From: Mangifera indica
Taxonomy: Eukaryota > Streptophyta > Magnoliopsida > Sapindales > Anacardiaceae
Assembly: GCF_011075055.1 (NCBI RefSeq)
Contig: NC_058137.1
Span: 2,852,001 to 2,916,000, forward strand
Reading direction: 5' to 3'
Length of the DNA stretch: 64,000 bases
The notes beneath the pieces were generated by a model. The model was given only the letters and a program-made list of their open reading frames with translations. It made no database searches and had not been told where the DNA came from. Shown here in pieces: positions 49,701 to 60,559 of the stretch. The position numbers and the translations under genes were made by a program. Positions within the stretch are counted from its first letter, which is position 1. Each line of letters starts with the position of its first letter.

Positions 49701-50926
49701 TGAATTTCCAGCCTGAGAAGAGCAAAAAGTTGGTCACCAGTTACCAGTAATACAAGGATTAACCTTCTGTAATGTAACCAAATAAACTACTCATCAAAGC
49801 ATAACTAGAAATGATCATAAAAACGCACCTTGTCCAACAACTTATGGATGATTAAGAAAACAAACACAGGATAATGAGATCAGTTCCATCTAATAGGCAT
49901 TTATAAGTCACAGCAAAATTTCTACAAGGACAAAGGGATAGGGTATAGATTGAGGAGGCCAGGATAGACATGGAGGCACAAGATTTGATGGACCATGTTA
50001 ACATAAAAGACAACATTCATTGTAATATACAAGGTATAACTTATTTCCTTATATGTGTGATTGTATACTACTTTTATGTTCTTGTAATGTCTACATTCGC
50101 ATTCATTTATATGGATAGACACAGCATCAATATGCCAAATACGAAAGTAAAACTTGTATGCCAAGACTTTAGTAAGATGACGAAGCCTCTAAAACATGGT
50201 TTATTCAGAGTGAAGTCAGGATTTGACCCAAAAGGCTTAAAGAGATTTGGTTTGCTCGGGATGACTCCTAAAATCGAAAGATGCAGATTAACAAAAAATT
50301 GATGTGAATGTTGAGTTTTCTTTTGTTCTTTATGTATATTGAGTTTCCTTTATCTTAACATCAAAACTTGCTCAGATGAGTCAACTCAAAGAGTTAAACA
50401 TCACCCTTCCAAAGGTCAAAGATACAGCATTGGCAGATTCGGGGCCCTCTAGCTTAATTCTTCGAAGGGTACTGTATAAATGGTGGAAAGGAGCTAAATT
50501 ATTTTTGCTGTGCCTGCAATTGACTTTGTTCACTTGTTTCTTAATCAAACAACAGACGATTCAGCCATGTGATTAATGAAATCTCAAGCTTTAATCTTAG
50601 AAACCGATCACCCAAAAGCTACGTCCCAGGGGTGGTCATTCTAAACGCATAAAGTGAAAAAATGGAGCACCAGTCAGTAAAGAAGGGGAGAAGGCAATTA
50701 AGTTGCTATAAAAAGAACAATCCAAACAATTCGGGCAAAACTCAAAGCCAAAGACACCAATTTGACAACAAAAGCTACAAAAACTGAAACTAAAAATAAA
50801 AAATGAAGAAAGAAGGTTACATAAAGACAAAAATTAAATTACCCTTTGAACCAGATTATCAGAAGTAACCCTGCGAGCTCCTTCATCAACATTCTCTTGT
50901 ACAACTTGCTCTCCTTCATTCCCCAT
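46771..50926 (-). CDS. RING-CH (MARCH-type) transmembrane E3 ubiquitin ligase
   Basis: Membrane-anchored E3 ligase; Arabidopsis relatives include At5g03180 and At5g60580 (from memory). Eight exons, 5' to 3': 50843-50926, 49242-49712, 48462-48639, 47717-48011, 47489-47570, 47329-47419, 47152-47231, 46771-47022; all phases join, 510 aa. The N-terminal third is Ser/Pro-rich and disordered ([20 protein letters not shown]). The C4HC3 RING-CH has C261, C264, C279, C281, H289, C292, C305 and C308. Hydrophobic segments follow: [18 protein letters not shown] (exon 5), exon 6 ([19 protein letters not shown]), exon 7 ([20 protein letters not shown]) and exon 8 ([19 protein letters not shown]). The tail is Gln/Arg-rich. 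Intron 4 has a GC donor (CAG|GCAAGT), required because no GT site keeps the frame. Intron 1 is 1.1 kb and holds only accidental ORFs. Confidence 0.92.
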
Positions 50927-52200
50927 ATTCGTAAATAAATAGTATCCCAAAGACTCAAACTAATATGCCTTAAACTACAGTAAATTTCATCTATTCAGAA
51001 AAGAGGGAAAACTGAAACTTATAAAGAGCTGAGAAGCTGAAAACTTCAAGGGAGGGAAAGTACAAAGAAAGAGAGATACGTGGAGAAGCTCCAACTGACA
51101 AAGATAGGTGGCAGGCAACTGACGTACACAAATAAAAAAGGACAAGGCCAAACAATTGAATTCCGATTTTTTCTTCCGTTTTGGCTTCGGCTGCTGTGAA
51201 ATTTGTAACTTATGTTGGCCCAACTGTTTCTAAAATATAAATAAATAAATATTTATTAGCTAATTTACCCTTTTAATTTGATGAAATGTTTCTCCTTAAG
51301 AACATTATCATATCATATGAGTTGGCCCAATATAATCCTATCTCCCCCTCAACTTGTAATTTCTTTTCTTGTTTAAATATATAACAGACAAATTGTCAAT
51401 TTCAGAGCCCTGCGGTTTAAGTATTTAATGATTATTTTAATAATATATTTTTAATTATTTAATTTTATTTATTAATAATTAAAAATTTTGGTAATTATCT
51501 ATTATCAAAGTTAATATAATAATATTTTAAAAGTTAATAAAATTGATAAAATATTAAAATTTAAGATAAAAGTTTGATGCGGTGATTATGGGTATTACTT
51601 AATCAAATAAATCAAAATTTCACAATTCCTTTTTGTATTAATTTTTAGTAAAAAATAAGATATTTTCAATTAATATAATAAATAATATGAGAAATATTTT
51701 AGAGTAATTATACTCAAAGATATTCAAGTATAATAATTTTTATGTATTTTTTATTACATCTAGTAATAAATTATACATAGTAATCTTATAAATAAACTAT
51801 TAATCTTTATTTTTTTTAATAAACTGTTATCAAAACCAAAAGCATTTAGGTATTGTGATTAAATTATTTAAAATTAAAAATAAAATAATACATCGTCTTC
51901 ACGATGATACATCATAGTTTTATACTAATTTTATTTCTCTTATAAAAAAAAAATTTCAATGTCTTGGTTGGAAAATTTAAAAGCGAAAAAAAGTTTTGAA
52001 ACTCAAGGATCCAATTGCCATGTTATTTATTTATTTATTTATTTTGGTTTTAAAGAAATGTAAGTGTTGTTTCCTGGAAATTTCATTCATATTTGGCAAC
52101 TATATAGACAGGCATTAACTTATAAAATTTTATTAAAGAAAATGACTGATTCCAAACTTAGGCCATTTGTTTTTCTAATGTTATCATACCATATTTGTTT
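50927..52200. other. RING-CH gene upstream region and AT-rich spacer
   Basis: 50927 to about 51230 is probably 5' UTR and promoter (minus strand C/T-rich stretches). The rest is AT-rich with no gene seen; a (TTTA)n stretch lies near 52023-52043. Confidence 0.4.
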
Positions 52201-52202
52201 TA

Positions 52203-53256
52203 TGAGTTGAATCTATATACATATATCTATGCACTTCCCTTAAGTAGTATTTTAATTATAATTAATTATATGGTCAAATTATTCTCTCATTATTTCTAAA
52301 TTTATTACTAAATAAAGGAAACTTTCTTACCAAGTTTAATTTCCTTGTATCGCTTTAATGCTTATCCAAATATCAACCCATTTGCATTTTCTTTTCCTAT
52401 TTCCCTTTTTTTATATAATTTTGAAGATAAAGGTATAAATGAAATTCATGTTTTAATTAAATAATGATTGAAATTTGAAGGGTTTCGATTCATGAACTAT
52501 ATATATGTTCATGTATATTCATTTATTAAATTATGTAATTAAAATTAATCCATTAAAAGTGCACTGGATTTTCTTGAAAATTCATGAATAGATCCTTTGA
52601 ATCATTTAAATATATATATATATATATATATATATAGAAAATGATGCGAGGTTTCCTTCTTCATCATGGAAATTTTGGTAAGAGATTTGGTGTTGCATGC
52701 AAAGTGCAATTATAATTTATTGATATAACGTTGGGTTGCTCATTGTGGGAAGATTTTAGCCTTTCTCAATCTACCATTATCAGTCAATAATTAATCAAAT
52801 TAATTTATTTAAATCCATATCCTGGCAGTTGGATAAGTATAGAGATTATAATATGTTTCTTCATAAAGCTATAAAAAATAACCCAAACCAGTACAAAGTT
52901 TTTGTCATGCATTCAACATCACGTGGAGGCCAAGGGGCAGCCCTAAATAAAAAATAATCTATATTAACCAATTTAAAATCATACCCAGATGGAGTTTTCA
53001 ACTGTTATAATTGATTAGCTTCATAAATAGTAAAAAAGCATAAGGAAAGGTGAAAGATTCAGGATCAGGTGCACCACTAGGGTTAAAAAATTAGTAAGAA
53101 AGAAAGTCAGCCATATTATTATAAAGAAGAATAATGTCATGGTTGAATTTTAGGAAATATCATAGAATGTTCATTATGTTAGTATAAAATTAAAATATGC
53201 AGTTGCAGCAACCCAAGTTGTTGACTAGAACAGTTGAAGAGGAAGCTTCCCTTTCT
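52203..53256 (+). repeat. tandem duplication, copy 1
   Basis: Starts TGAGTTGAATCTATATACAT and ends GAGGAAGCTTCCCTTT. It is repeated in direct orientation at 53271-54573 with many shared blocks, such as TTTCTTCATAAAGCT, AGGTGAAAGATTCAGGATCA, GAATAATGTCATGGTTGAAT. No coding sequence seen. It contains a (TA)n tract at about 52609-52636 that copy 2 lacks. Confidence 0.85.
52609..52636. repeat. (TA)n microsatellite in duplication copy 1
   Basis: About 14 TA repeats. Copy 2 has only ATTATTATAG at the matching place. Confidence 0.85.
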
Positions 53257-53270
53257 TTTAATTAAAATCA

Positions 53271-54573
53271 TGAGTTGAATCTATATACATACATATACGT
53301 ATGTACTTCCCTTAAGTTAAGTACTATTTTAATTAAAATTATATGCTCAAATTATTCTCTCATTATTTCTAAATTTCATACTAAATGAAGGAAACTCAAC
53401 CTTCAACGTAATCCACTTTCTTACTCAAGTTTAATTTCTTTGTATCCTTTTTAATGCTTATCCAAATTTCAACCCATTTTGCATTTTCATTTTACATTTT
53501 TTTTATTTATTAAATTTGAAAGATAGAATAGAACCATTAATGAAATTCATGTATTAATTAAATAATTATTTTCTAAACATTGAAATTTGAAGGGTTTTGA
53601 TTCATGAATTATATATGTATTCGTAAATATTCAAGCATATTCATTTATTAAATTATGTGATACATGTGCCACTCAAAATTAATTAAAGTGAACTTGATTT
53701 TCTCGAAAATTCAAGGGTTGATCCTTTGAATCCATTAAAATTATTATAGAAAATGATAAGAGTTTCCCTCTTTATCATGGAAATTTTTATAAGAGATTTG
53801 ATTCTTTTCTCATTGTGGGAAGATTTTAACCACTCTCGATAAACCATTATGACTCAACAATTAATCACATTAATCGATATCCTAGCATATGGATAAGTAT
53901 TGAGGTGCAAAATCGGTCTTAATATTAAAAAAAAAGCTGGTAACATAAACTGTGGAGATTAATTTGGAAAAACAATGGCGGATAAGTGTGAAAGCAGGCA
54001 AATGCAGTGCTTATATGACAATAAATAACAGCGACTAGATTCATTCACGAATGAATTCTCTATATAATTACCTGCATAATTTTACTCTTAAAGTAATATA
54101 CCTTTCTATTATGGGATGATATGTTTCTTCATAAAGCTTTTAAAAATAAAAAAACCTATCTCTAACTCATTTTCTATTCTTTCTGTCTCTGTTAACCCTA
54201 GATTGCCATAAACCAATACAGAGTTTTTATCATGAATCCAAAGTGACGTGGAGGCGAAGGAAAAACCCTACAAAAAAAACTCTATTATAAGCAATTTAAC
54301 ATCATACTCAGATAGAGCTTTCAAGGGTTATAATTGATAAGCTTCATAAATAGTATAAGAGCATAAAGAAAGGTGAAAGATTCAGGATCAGATGCACCAC
54401 TACAGTTAAAAAATTGGTTCAGAGAAAGTCAACCACATAATGAAGAAGAATAATGTCATGGTTGAATTTTAAGAAACATCATAGATTGTCAATAAGGTTA
54501 GTATAAAATTACAATACGAATTTTCAGCGACCCTAGTCGCTGACTATAATATTGATGAGGAAGCTTCCCTTTT
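53271..54573 (+). repeat. tandem duplication, copy 2
   Basis: Direct repeat of 52203-53256. It carries about 200 extra bases at roughly 53905-54115 (including GGATAAGTGTGAAAGCAGGC), absent from copy 1, and CTAACTCATTTTCTATTCTT near 54160. The divergence suggests an old event. Confidence 0.85.
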
Positions 54574-55138
54574 CGTTTTCTTTTTTTCTCCAGATGCTGA
54601 TTTGACACTGACCCAGGATTTGACTCACCATCTGTTTAGATGCTCCTTTCATTGACATTTTTATTTATAACTTCGAGCAAGCAAACGCTAGAATTTAGAC
54701 CAAAAACATCAAATACTCTGGTATATATAAACCAGATGAAATTTCTTTAAATGAAAAGATATTCCAAAGCAAAAAATTGTATGTACTTTGGGAGGACAAT
54801 GTTGGGTGTTGAAACAAAGAGAAAAGAAATTGAAAGTCAAAAAATGAGAAGTGGGAATCAAAGAGAATGCACATTGAATGTCTAATATTGAAGGAGGTCT
54901 TGTCAAAGAAGCTTAGAAGATCTACAGTTAATGGTGGAATCAAGTGCTGTATATATCTTATTTCACAATTATTGAAGAGTGCTCATCTGGGTGGTTTCGT
55001 CCGAAGTCGAAAATACCCTACCATAATTATTATTATATACTTAGTTTACTTTCTTCCTTTTATACTTTGCAACTTTGAATTTATATAGCATGTCCATTCG
55101 CTATATAAGTAGGTCTATGCAAATTTTGGATGATTGAG
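54574..55138. other. intergenic, no supported gene
   Basis: Open frames near 54695-54943 (minus) and 54867-55088 (plus) have no recognisable domain or splice structure. A short TATATATAAACC near 54721 is only a chance-level motif. Confidence 0.4.
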
Positions 55139-55139
55139 G

Positions 55140-55328
55140 TGAATATAATTATAACATAAAACAATATAATAAAACTATTTATATATATTTTAAATACACA
55201 AATAAGTATATATTTGACGTGAGTCATTATATAATTAAACGATTTTGAATTAAGATAAAGTAACACATAATCACATAATGACACATATAATATGTATTCA
55301 AAATAGACACATATAATAATGCTAAAAA
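55140..55328. repeat. hairpin MITE, family A
   Basis: Arms TTTATATATATTTTAAATAC and GTATTCAAAATAGACACATA around ATATAATTAAACGATTTTGAATTAAGATAAAGTA; first of four copies within 1.4 kb. Confidence 0.5.
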
Positions 55329-55804
55329 AGATCATTTAAATACATATATCTATAACAAAGATGTAATGGTGCCCCCATCTATTTATATAGTGAAGTTGTA
55401 AATATTATATATCATTTATTTATATAATATTTATTGGGTGGTTGTGTGTGGAGAATTTAAAATGTAGAATTGTATCTATTTAAAAATGTCTAACTAAAAT
55501 TGTTACAAGTCTTATCTAACAAGACAATTTGAAAGGGGTTGTCTTTCGTTGATTTTTAAAGTGGGTTGTTTAAGTAATAATTTCATGTAAAAATAAAAAA
55601 TTATGCAAGAATTACTTGATTAAGTAGGTCATAGAAGATCATAAGAAGTAATAATTAGCTAATTTTAGTGGGAAAATAATAAAATTCCTGTTGGAGATCG
55701 GGTCCTTTCCACCTTAGACTTATGGGTGCAATGAATTTGCAAATGAAATATTTTATAAATTGGAATTATGTATGTTTGCCTCAGTCTTGTTGTAATCTTT
55801 GGTT

Positions 55805-55990
55805 TTGGTTATTTATTTATATAGTAATTTTACGTGTATTTATTTTAAATATATACAAATATATATATTTATATGTATCATTATTTAATAAGTATTAATT
55901 TATTTTTAATTTTAAATCACTTACTCATATAATAACATACATAAATATATATTTATTTGTATGTTTAAAATAAGTTTACATAAATTTATT
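55805..55990. repeat. hairpin MITE, family A
   Basis: Inverted arms TACGTGTATTTATTTTAAAT and ATTTAAAATAAGTTTACATA-like sequence around AGTATTAATTTATTTTTAAT. Confidence 0.55.
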
Positions 55991-56204
55991 GTTATTTATA
56001 TATATCTTATATATAGAAAAATACTCATCATTTCCACTAAGTTTCCTGTACTTAAATGAGATTTTATATATACATACACACATGATCATGCTGCCAATGG
56101 CCTATCCACAAACATTTCAATTCATGTGTTACAATTTGCAATTGTTACATGTCTTACACCAATCACTGTCAAAAGTCAAAAGTCCCAAATTTAAAAATAT
56201 AAAA

Positions 56205-56355
56205 TTCAGTTATAACTATTTAATTAAATATTTTAATGATGTATTATTATATGATTAAGTAATTTTAAATTAAAAATAAAATAATATACAATTATATAAT
56301 AATAAGTTGTTTGAATATTTAATTAAATACTCAAAATTAGATGTATGTAAAATTA
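56205..56355. repeat. hairpin MITE, family A
   Basis: Core TTATATGATTAAGTAATTTT AAATTAAAAATAAAATAATA with short arms. The opposite orientation to the next copy at 56375. Confidence 0.5.
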
Positions 56356-56374
56356 CTTAATTTAAAAAATAAAA

Positions 56375-56570
56375 ATAAATAAATAATGTTATATGTATCT
56401 AGTTTTTAGTATATAAATAGGTATTTACATGATGTATAATCATGTAATTTAGTATTATTTTATTTTTAATTCAAAATTATTCAATCATATAATATAACAC
56501 ATTATCTATATATCTAATTATATATTTAAAACTGAATGTACATAGTTTTATTAATTAAAAAATATATAAT
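56375..56570. repeat. hairpin MITE, family A
   Basis: Core AGTATTATTTTATTTTTAAT TCAAAATTATTCAATCATAT with arms TATGTATCTAGTTTTTAGTA and AAAACTGAATGTACATAG. Confidence 0.55.
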
Positions 56571-56607
56571 ATAACATAATAAAAACATTAACATTAACAT
56601 TAGCATT

Positions 56608-56935
56608 CATCCCCGAGGGATAACTTAAGTGGTAAAAGAAACGATTTTATATATAAGAGAATATCAATTCAAGTCTCTTCTAAAACTATATCAAAATCAA
56701 ATTTTTAATTTATATGATTCGGTAATTGTGGATTCGTTTATTGAACCTGAGGTTTGTCCTTGTGTTGGTTGGTTTATCCCTAAAAGGATGGGATAAGTTG
56801 ATTCAAGTGAGGTTCCTATTATATGGTCAAGGGCAACAAGTATTCCAAAATTGAATTGAAGTATCCATCTCTCTTGCAGAATTATTATCACATTCTAATC
56901 TTTTGTCAACCATACAAAGTTTTTTTTTTTTTAAA
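56608..56935 (+). mobile_element. possible tRNA-derived SINE
   Basis: GGGATAACTTAAGTGGTAAA (near 56618) resembles a pol III A box and AATTCAAGTCTCT (near 56668) a B box, about 40 bases apart, as in plant SINEs. The segment runs to a 14-base T tract at about 56920-56934. No target duplication was found. The boxes fit better than the 3' end. Confidence 0.4.
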
Positions 56936-57199
56936 AAAAAAGGGTTGGACTGAAACAGATTGTCTTGAGTGTGAGGACTAATTCTCATGGTTGGATAAGT
57001 CCAGATTATCTTGACTATTGTTAGAGAGAAAATTGGATAGTATTGGGCTACTGGGTTGTTATTTGAACATAGTGGATTATTGTTTGGTCTAGAGTTTAGA
57101 GCTCTATCTTGGCCCGTGACCCAGATGTCTCTAGAATTGGATTTCATAGGTGGGCATTTTTAGGGCCTGTGTTGACTAACTATGATTCCTTTTCTTGTG

Positions 57200-58540
57200 C
57201 TTTTGTTAAAACCTTTTGGGATATGTACGTCACTTGACTTGACATACAAATTAGCTAAATAATGCATAGCTCTGTGTAATATTGTTTAGTCAATTTACAC
57301 GTTGGTTGATGTACAAACCTGTGCAATTTTGTTTAGCTATTTTAGTTGAACGATAGTGGCTTTTACATCAAAAAGTTATTGAAGACGGAGAGAGTTTAAT
57401 GATGGTGAGGTTGATGATGTATTAGAATGAATAATAAAAAAGAAAAATATATTTTTTGGAGTATAAGAGTAATATTTTATATTTTAAAAGGAGTTATTAA
57501 CATTAAAATATAAAAATTCTAAATAGTGAGAATAAAAAAATAATTTTTATAAATTATATTTAAAAAATTGTTAATTTTTAAAATAAAAATAAAAAATAAA
57601 ATTCTTTTAAATAAATTAATAAATAATATTTTTATTCAGATAATAATGACAAAATTTAATAAATATTTAAATAAATTTTATCTAAGCTGAGAAAAGTTTA
57701 TAATGGGTTTATCCATGGGTCGGAATAAGTCCGCAACAAAGCTAAGAAATGTGAACAGACCCTAGCCAGCTTGTTTGATTCGATTTCAAAATTTAGACTG
57801 CCGAAGAAGATGTTGTGCCTACCAAAAGCATCATTAGCTTTCATTAAAGAATATTGAAAAGAGCTTCCCTGGGAATTAAACTATAATTAATAATGAAATC
57901 TTTGTGATTCCAACCGTCAAATGGCGACAGAATTATTATTAGGGGGTTATTTGAAATTTATCCTTTAATTAATTTTGGAGTACATTTGCGTTTTTAAATT
58001 CTATAAAATATGACCAATTTAGTCCGTCATGTGAGATTTTAATAAAAGGTCCGTAATAACCAAATTTGATTTTTTGACATATAATAGACATTTATTTATT
58101 TTTATAATTTATTTATTTATTTCTAATAACACGTGCTTAAGGAATAGGGGTATTATAGAACTTTTAATTAAAAGCTCTCACTTAACTGGCTTAAATTGTT
58201 TATATCTCGTAAAACAGGAATTTCCCATTGTTGGGAATATGATCTAACCCAGACAACTGGGCTGACTCAAGCGCTTGGCAATTAAAAGAGGGGCCTTTTC
58301 TGATTAAACTACAGCGTTTTGGTACAATTATTAACGCCCCTTTGATAGCGAAGCATCTTTCATGAGGCCCCACACCACGCGCTATGTTCAGAAATAATGC
58401 ATCTCACAGTGTCATTTCCCGACACGACTGCAGATCTGCATGATGGAAGCTACCTCGTCTCGCCACGTGTTATGCTTTCTTTGTCGTCACCTCCCTGTTA
58501 GCTGTATCGCTTTCTATTATTAGGGGTTTGAACCACCGAC
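57200..58540. other. intergenic and promoter of the methyltransferase-like gene
   Basis: No gene seen. The last 250 bases are less AT-rich and contain a G-box-like CCACGTGTTA near 58463, fitting a promoter. The leader probably begins near 58540, where C/T-rich CTTCACTTCACTTCACTG starts. Confidence 0.4.
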
Positions 58541-58667
58541 TTCTTCACTCCTCATCTTCACTTCACTTCACTGAAACCCTATCTTCTGGTGTATCACATT
58601 TGGGGTTTTTGTTTTCTGTTTGTTTGAATCAAAACCTGTTTTGATTGAGTGAAATTAGATTCTGAAG

Positions 58668-58678
58668 ATGTAATGTAG
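58668..58678 (+). promoter_or_regulatory. two overlapping AUG-stop minimum uORFs
   Basis: The leader reads ATGTAATGTAG: ATG-TAA at 58668-58673 and ATG-TAG at 58673-58678, sharing one base. AUGUAA minimum uORFs cause boron-dependent ribosome stalling in Arabidopsis NIP5;1. Whether they act here is inference. Confidence 0.5.
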
Positions 58679-58703
58679 GGTTTCTGAAGTGAAGTTTTTG
58701 TTC

Positions 58704-58844
58704 ATGGTTTGGGACAAAATGGGTGAAATGTGGTTCAAATTAAGGGCAATGAGGGTTCCGAGAGGGGTCTGGTTAAAGATGCAAAAATCAATGGGAGTCC
58801 TCGTGGGTGGGAATCACACTGCCTCCAGGTTTTGTTCTCGCTAA
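58704..58844 (+). CDS. 46-codon uORF in the leader of the methyltransferase-like gene
   Basis: Open frame starting MVWDKMGEMWFKLRAM and continuing through RVPRGVWLKMQKSMGVL to HTASRFCSR and TAA. It ends 131 bases before the main ATG and is out of overlap with it. It has several internal in-frame ATGs and is basic. From memory the Arabidopsis orthologues At5g03190 and At3g53400 are annotated with conserved-peptide uORFs (CPuORF47 and relatives), which fits. A CAG|GTTTTG near 58829 and a TTGAG before 58960 could make a leader intron that would change the last few codons. Confidence 0.5.
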   Translation: MVWDKMGEMWFKLRAMRVPRGVWLKMQKSMGVLVGGNHTASRFCSR

Positions 58845-58975
58845 GTTTTTTTTCTGAATCTCAATTTGGCTTTTCACTCTCTCTTGAATATTATTAAATC
58901 AGATTGCTCTGTGTACTCATTCTAAATCAAAGATCTGTTATTGCTCCTGTTTGTTGAGTTAAAAATTGAAACTTG

Positions 58976-60388
58976 ATGGATTTCAAATCCTTGAAACTCA
59001 AGATCCGTACTGGGTCTGTTGCGACGCGTGTGCTTTTGCGCGCCGTTCTGTTGTGCACGGCTATGTCAGTCGTTCCTTTGCTGCAAATCTTGTCTGGGTC
59101 CGATCCCGTTATGTTCGATGTGGTGAGCTTTAATGATTGTTCTTTCATTTCTGACTATTCAAACCCGCATGTGTTTTTGGGTCGGTTTATATATCCCATC
59201 CTGGGTTCCCTTGGGTCAGTGCAGTGCAAGGAAAATGCAAATCTGACTGCCATTGTGGCTAGAGAGTTGCTGGGTATGCAGATGTTGAATGTTGATGCAA
59301 AAACTCTCTGTGTTGGTGAAGGTTCGTCCTTGTCAGTGTATGCATTGCGAGAAATGGGGTTTAACGATGCTCATGGGGTTTACAGGCACCCCTTTTTTTC
59401 GCTTAAGCATAAAAAGCTTGTGTATGAGCTTGATTATGAGGACAGTTCCTTTGATTTTGTTTACTCCAGGGATCTAGATAAGGTTTCTGTCCCTGCACTT
59501 TTGGTGCTCGAGATTGAGCGTGTTCTTAGGCCAGGTGGAACTGGAGCTATGCTTGTGGGTGTTAGTAGTTCTAGCCCAAATGGTTTAATTAGATCTGCAA
59601 CACCAATTTCCTCAATTTTGAAAACTTCCACTATTGTCCATGTTGGTTACTTGAATCAGTTTACTCTGGTTGTTTTCAAGAAGGAAATTGAAAATTGCTC
59701 TTACTTTGAGCAGTATCGCCTTCCATCTGATTGCCCATCGCATATGAACAACAAACCATTTATGGAGTTAATTGAGCCTCTTGTGGAGGAAAAACCAACG
59801 GGGTTTGACAAAAGGATTGTTTATTTGCCCAAGTTTATGGATGTTGCCTCTAGGAGGCGGTTAGTGTATATTGATATTGGGGCAGGGGAGCACCTGAACT
59901 CCCGAGTTACAAATTGGTTCTTGCCATCGTATCCTGTGGATCGCAAGGCTTTCAATGTTTATTTTGTTGACCATAACACCTCCGTTCTTCTGTCCTATGT
60001 CAAGAGGCCTGGTGTCACCTTTGTTTATCATCCAGGCCTGGCTGGAAGTAAGGCTAGTGCCAATACTGGAAGTAAGACTGCTGCCAATACTAATGTCTTG
60101 GAAGATGTAGACCCATCTGTGGCTGATGAAGGGTTTGATTTTCTCCTCTGGTTTCAAGAAACAGTGCGATATGCTGACTTTGTGGTCCTGAAGATTAATG
60201 CAGGGGAGGTAGAACTGAAATTTCTTTCGGAGTTGTTCAAAACTGGAACCATATGCTTTGTTGACGAGATCTTTCTTCGCTGCTCTGGTCATGTAGATGG
60301 CAAAGGTGCAGCAAATGCAGACTGCATGGATATCTTCAGGGGTCTAAGACGCAGTGGTGTGTATGTGCATCAGTGGTGGGAGGACTAA
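58976..60388 (+). CDS. membrane-anchored methyltransferase-like protein (DUF7870 type)
   Basis: Intronless, 470 aa. The start is the ATG at 58976. A signal anchor covers about 19-39 (VLLRAVLLCTAMSVVPLLQI). The middle has a type-11 methyltransferase-like fold: LCVGEGSSLSVYALREMGF (111-129, degenerate SAM motif I), SSFDFVYSRDLD (157-168) and EIERVLRPGG (179-188). The C-terminal half is the plant-specific domain with FDFLLWFQETVRYADFVVLK and GTICFVDEIFLRCSG, ending HQWWED. Similar to At3g53400/At5g03190 from memory. Substrate and activity unknown; motif I differs from the usual (D/E)xGxGxG, so catalysis is not assured. The leader contains AUG-stop and long uORFs, suggesting translational control. 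Confidence 0.88.
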   Translation: MDFKSLKLKIRTGSVATRVLLRAVLLCTAMSVVPLLQILSGSDPVMFDVVSFNDCSFISDYSNPHVFLGRFIYPILGSLGSVQCKENANLTAIVARELLGMQMLNVDAKTLCVGEGSSLSVYALREMGFNDAHGVYRHPFFSLKHKKLVYELDYEDSSFDFVYSRDLDKVSVPALLVLEIERVLRPGGTGAMLVGVSSSSPNGLIRSATPISSILKTSTIVHVGYLNQFTLVVFKKEIENCSYFEQYRLPSDCPSHMNNKPFMELIEPLVEEKPTGFDKRIVYLPKFMDVASRRRLVYIDIGAGEHLNSRVTNWFLPSYPVDRKAFNVYFVDHNTSVLLSYVKRPGVTFVYHPGLAGSKASANTGSKTAANTNVLEDVDPSVADEGFDFLLWFQETVRYADFVVLKINAGEVELKFLSELFKTGTICFVDEIFLRCSGHVDGKGAANADCMDIFRGLRRSGVYVHQWWED

Positions 60389-60547
60389 AACACTTTGATG
60401 CATTTTAGTCACTTATGTTTTATGTTATTTGGTTAAAACTGTTTGTTGTTATTGCTACTTTGTGTTGTCCTTATGTCCTCATTGAGGCGGTATGTTGCTT
60501 GTGGTTGGGCACTTATACTAAATAAGCAACCATCTGTTTCCATGTTG

Positions 60548-60553
60548 AATAAA
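60548..60553 (+). terminator. poly(A) signal of the methyltransferase-like gene
   Basis: AATAAA 160 bases past the TAA at 60386-60388, followed by T/G-rich sequence (TATGTTGTGTGC). Confidence 0.5.
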
Positions 60554-60559
60554 ATATGT

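Noticed and set aside
49970..50302. 110-codon plus-strand ORF
   Set aside because: Inside intron 1 of the RING-CH gene on the opposite strand; no recognisable protein.
59861..60292. 143-codon minus-strand ORF
   Set aside because: Antisense shadow of the methyltransferase-like gene.
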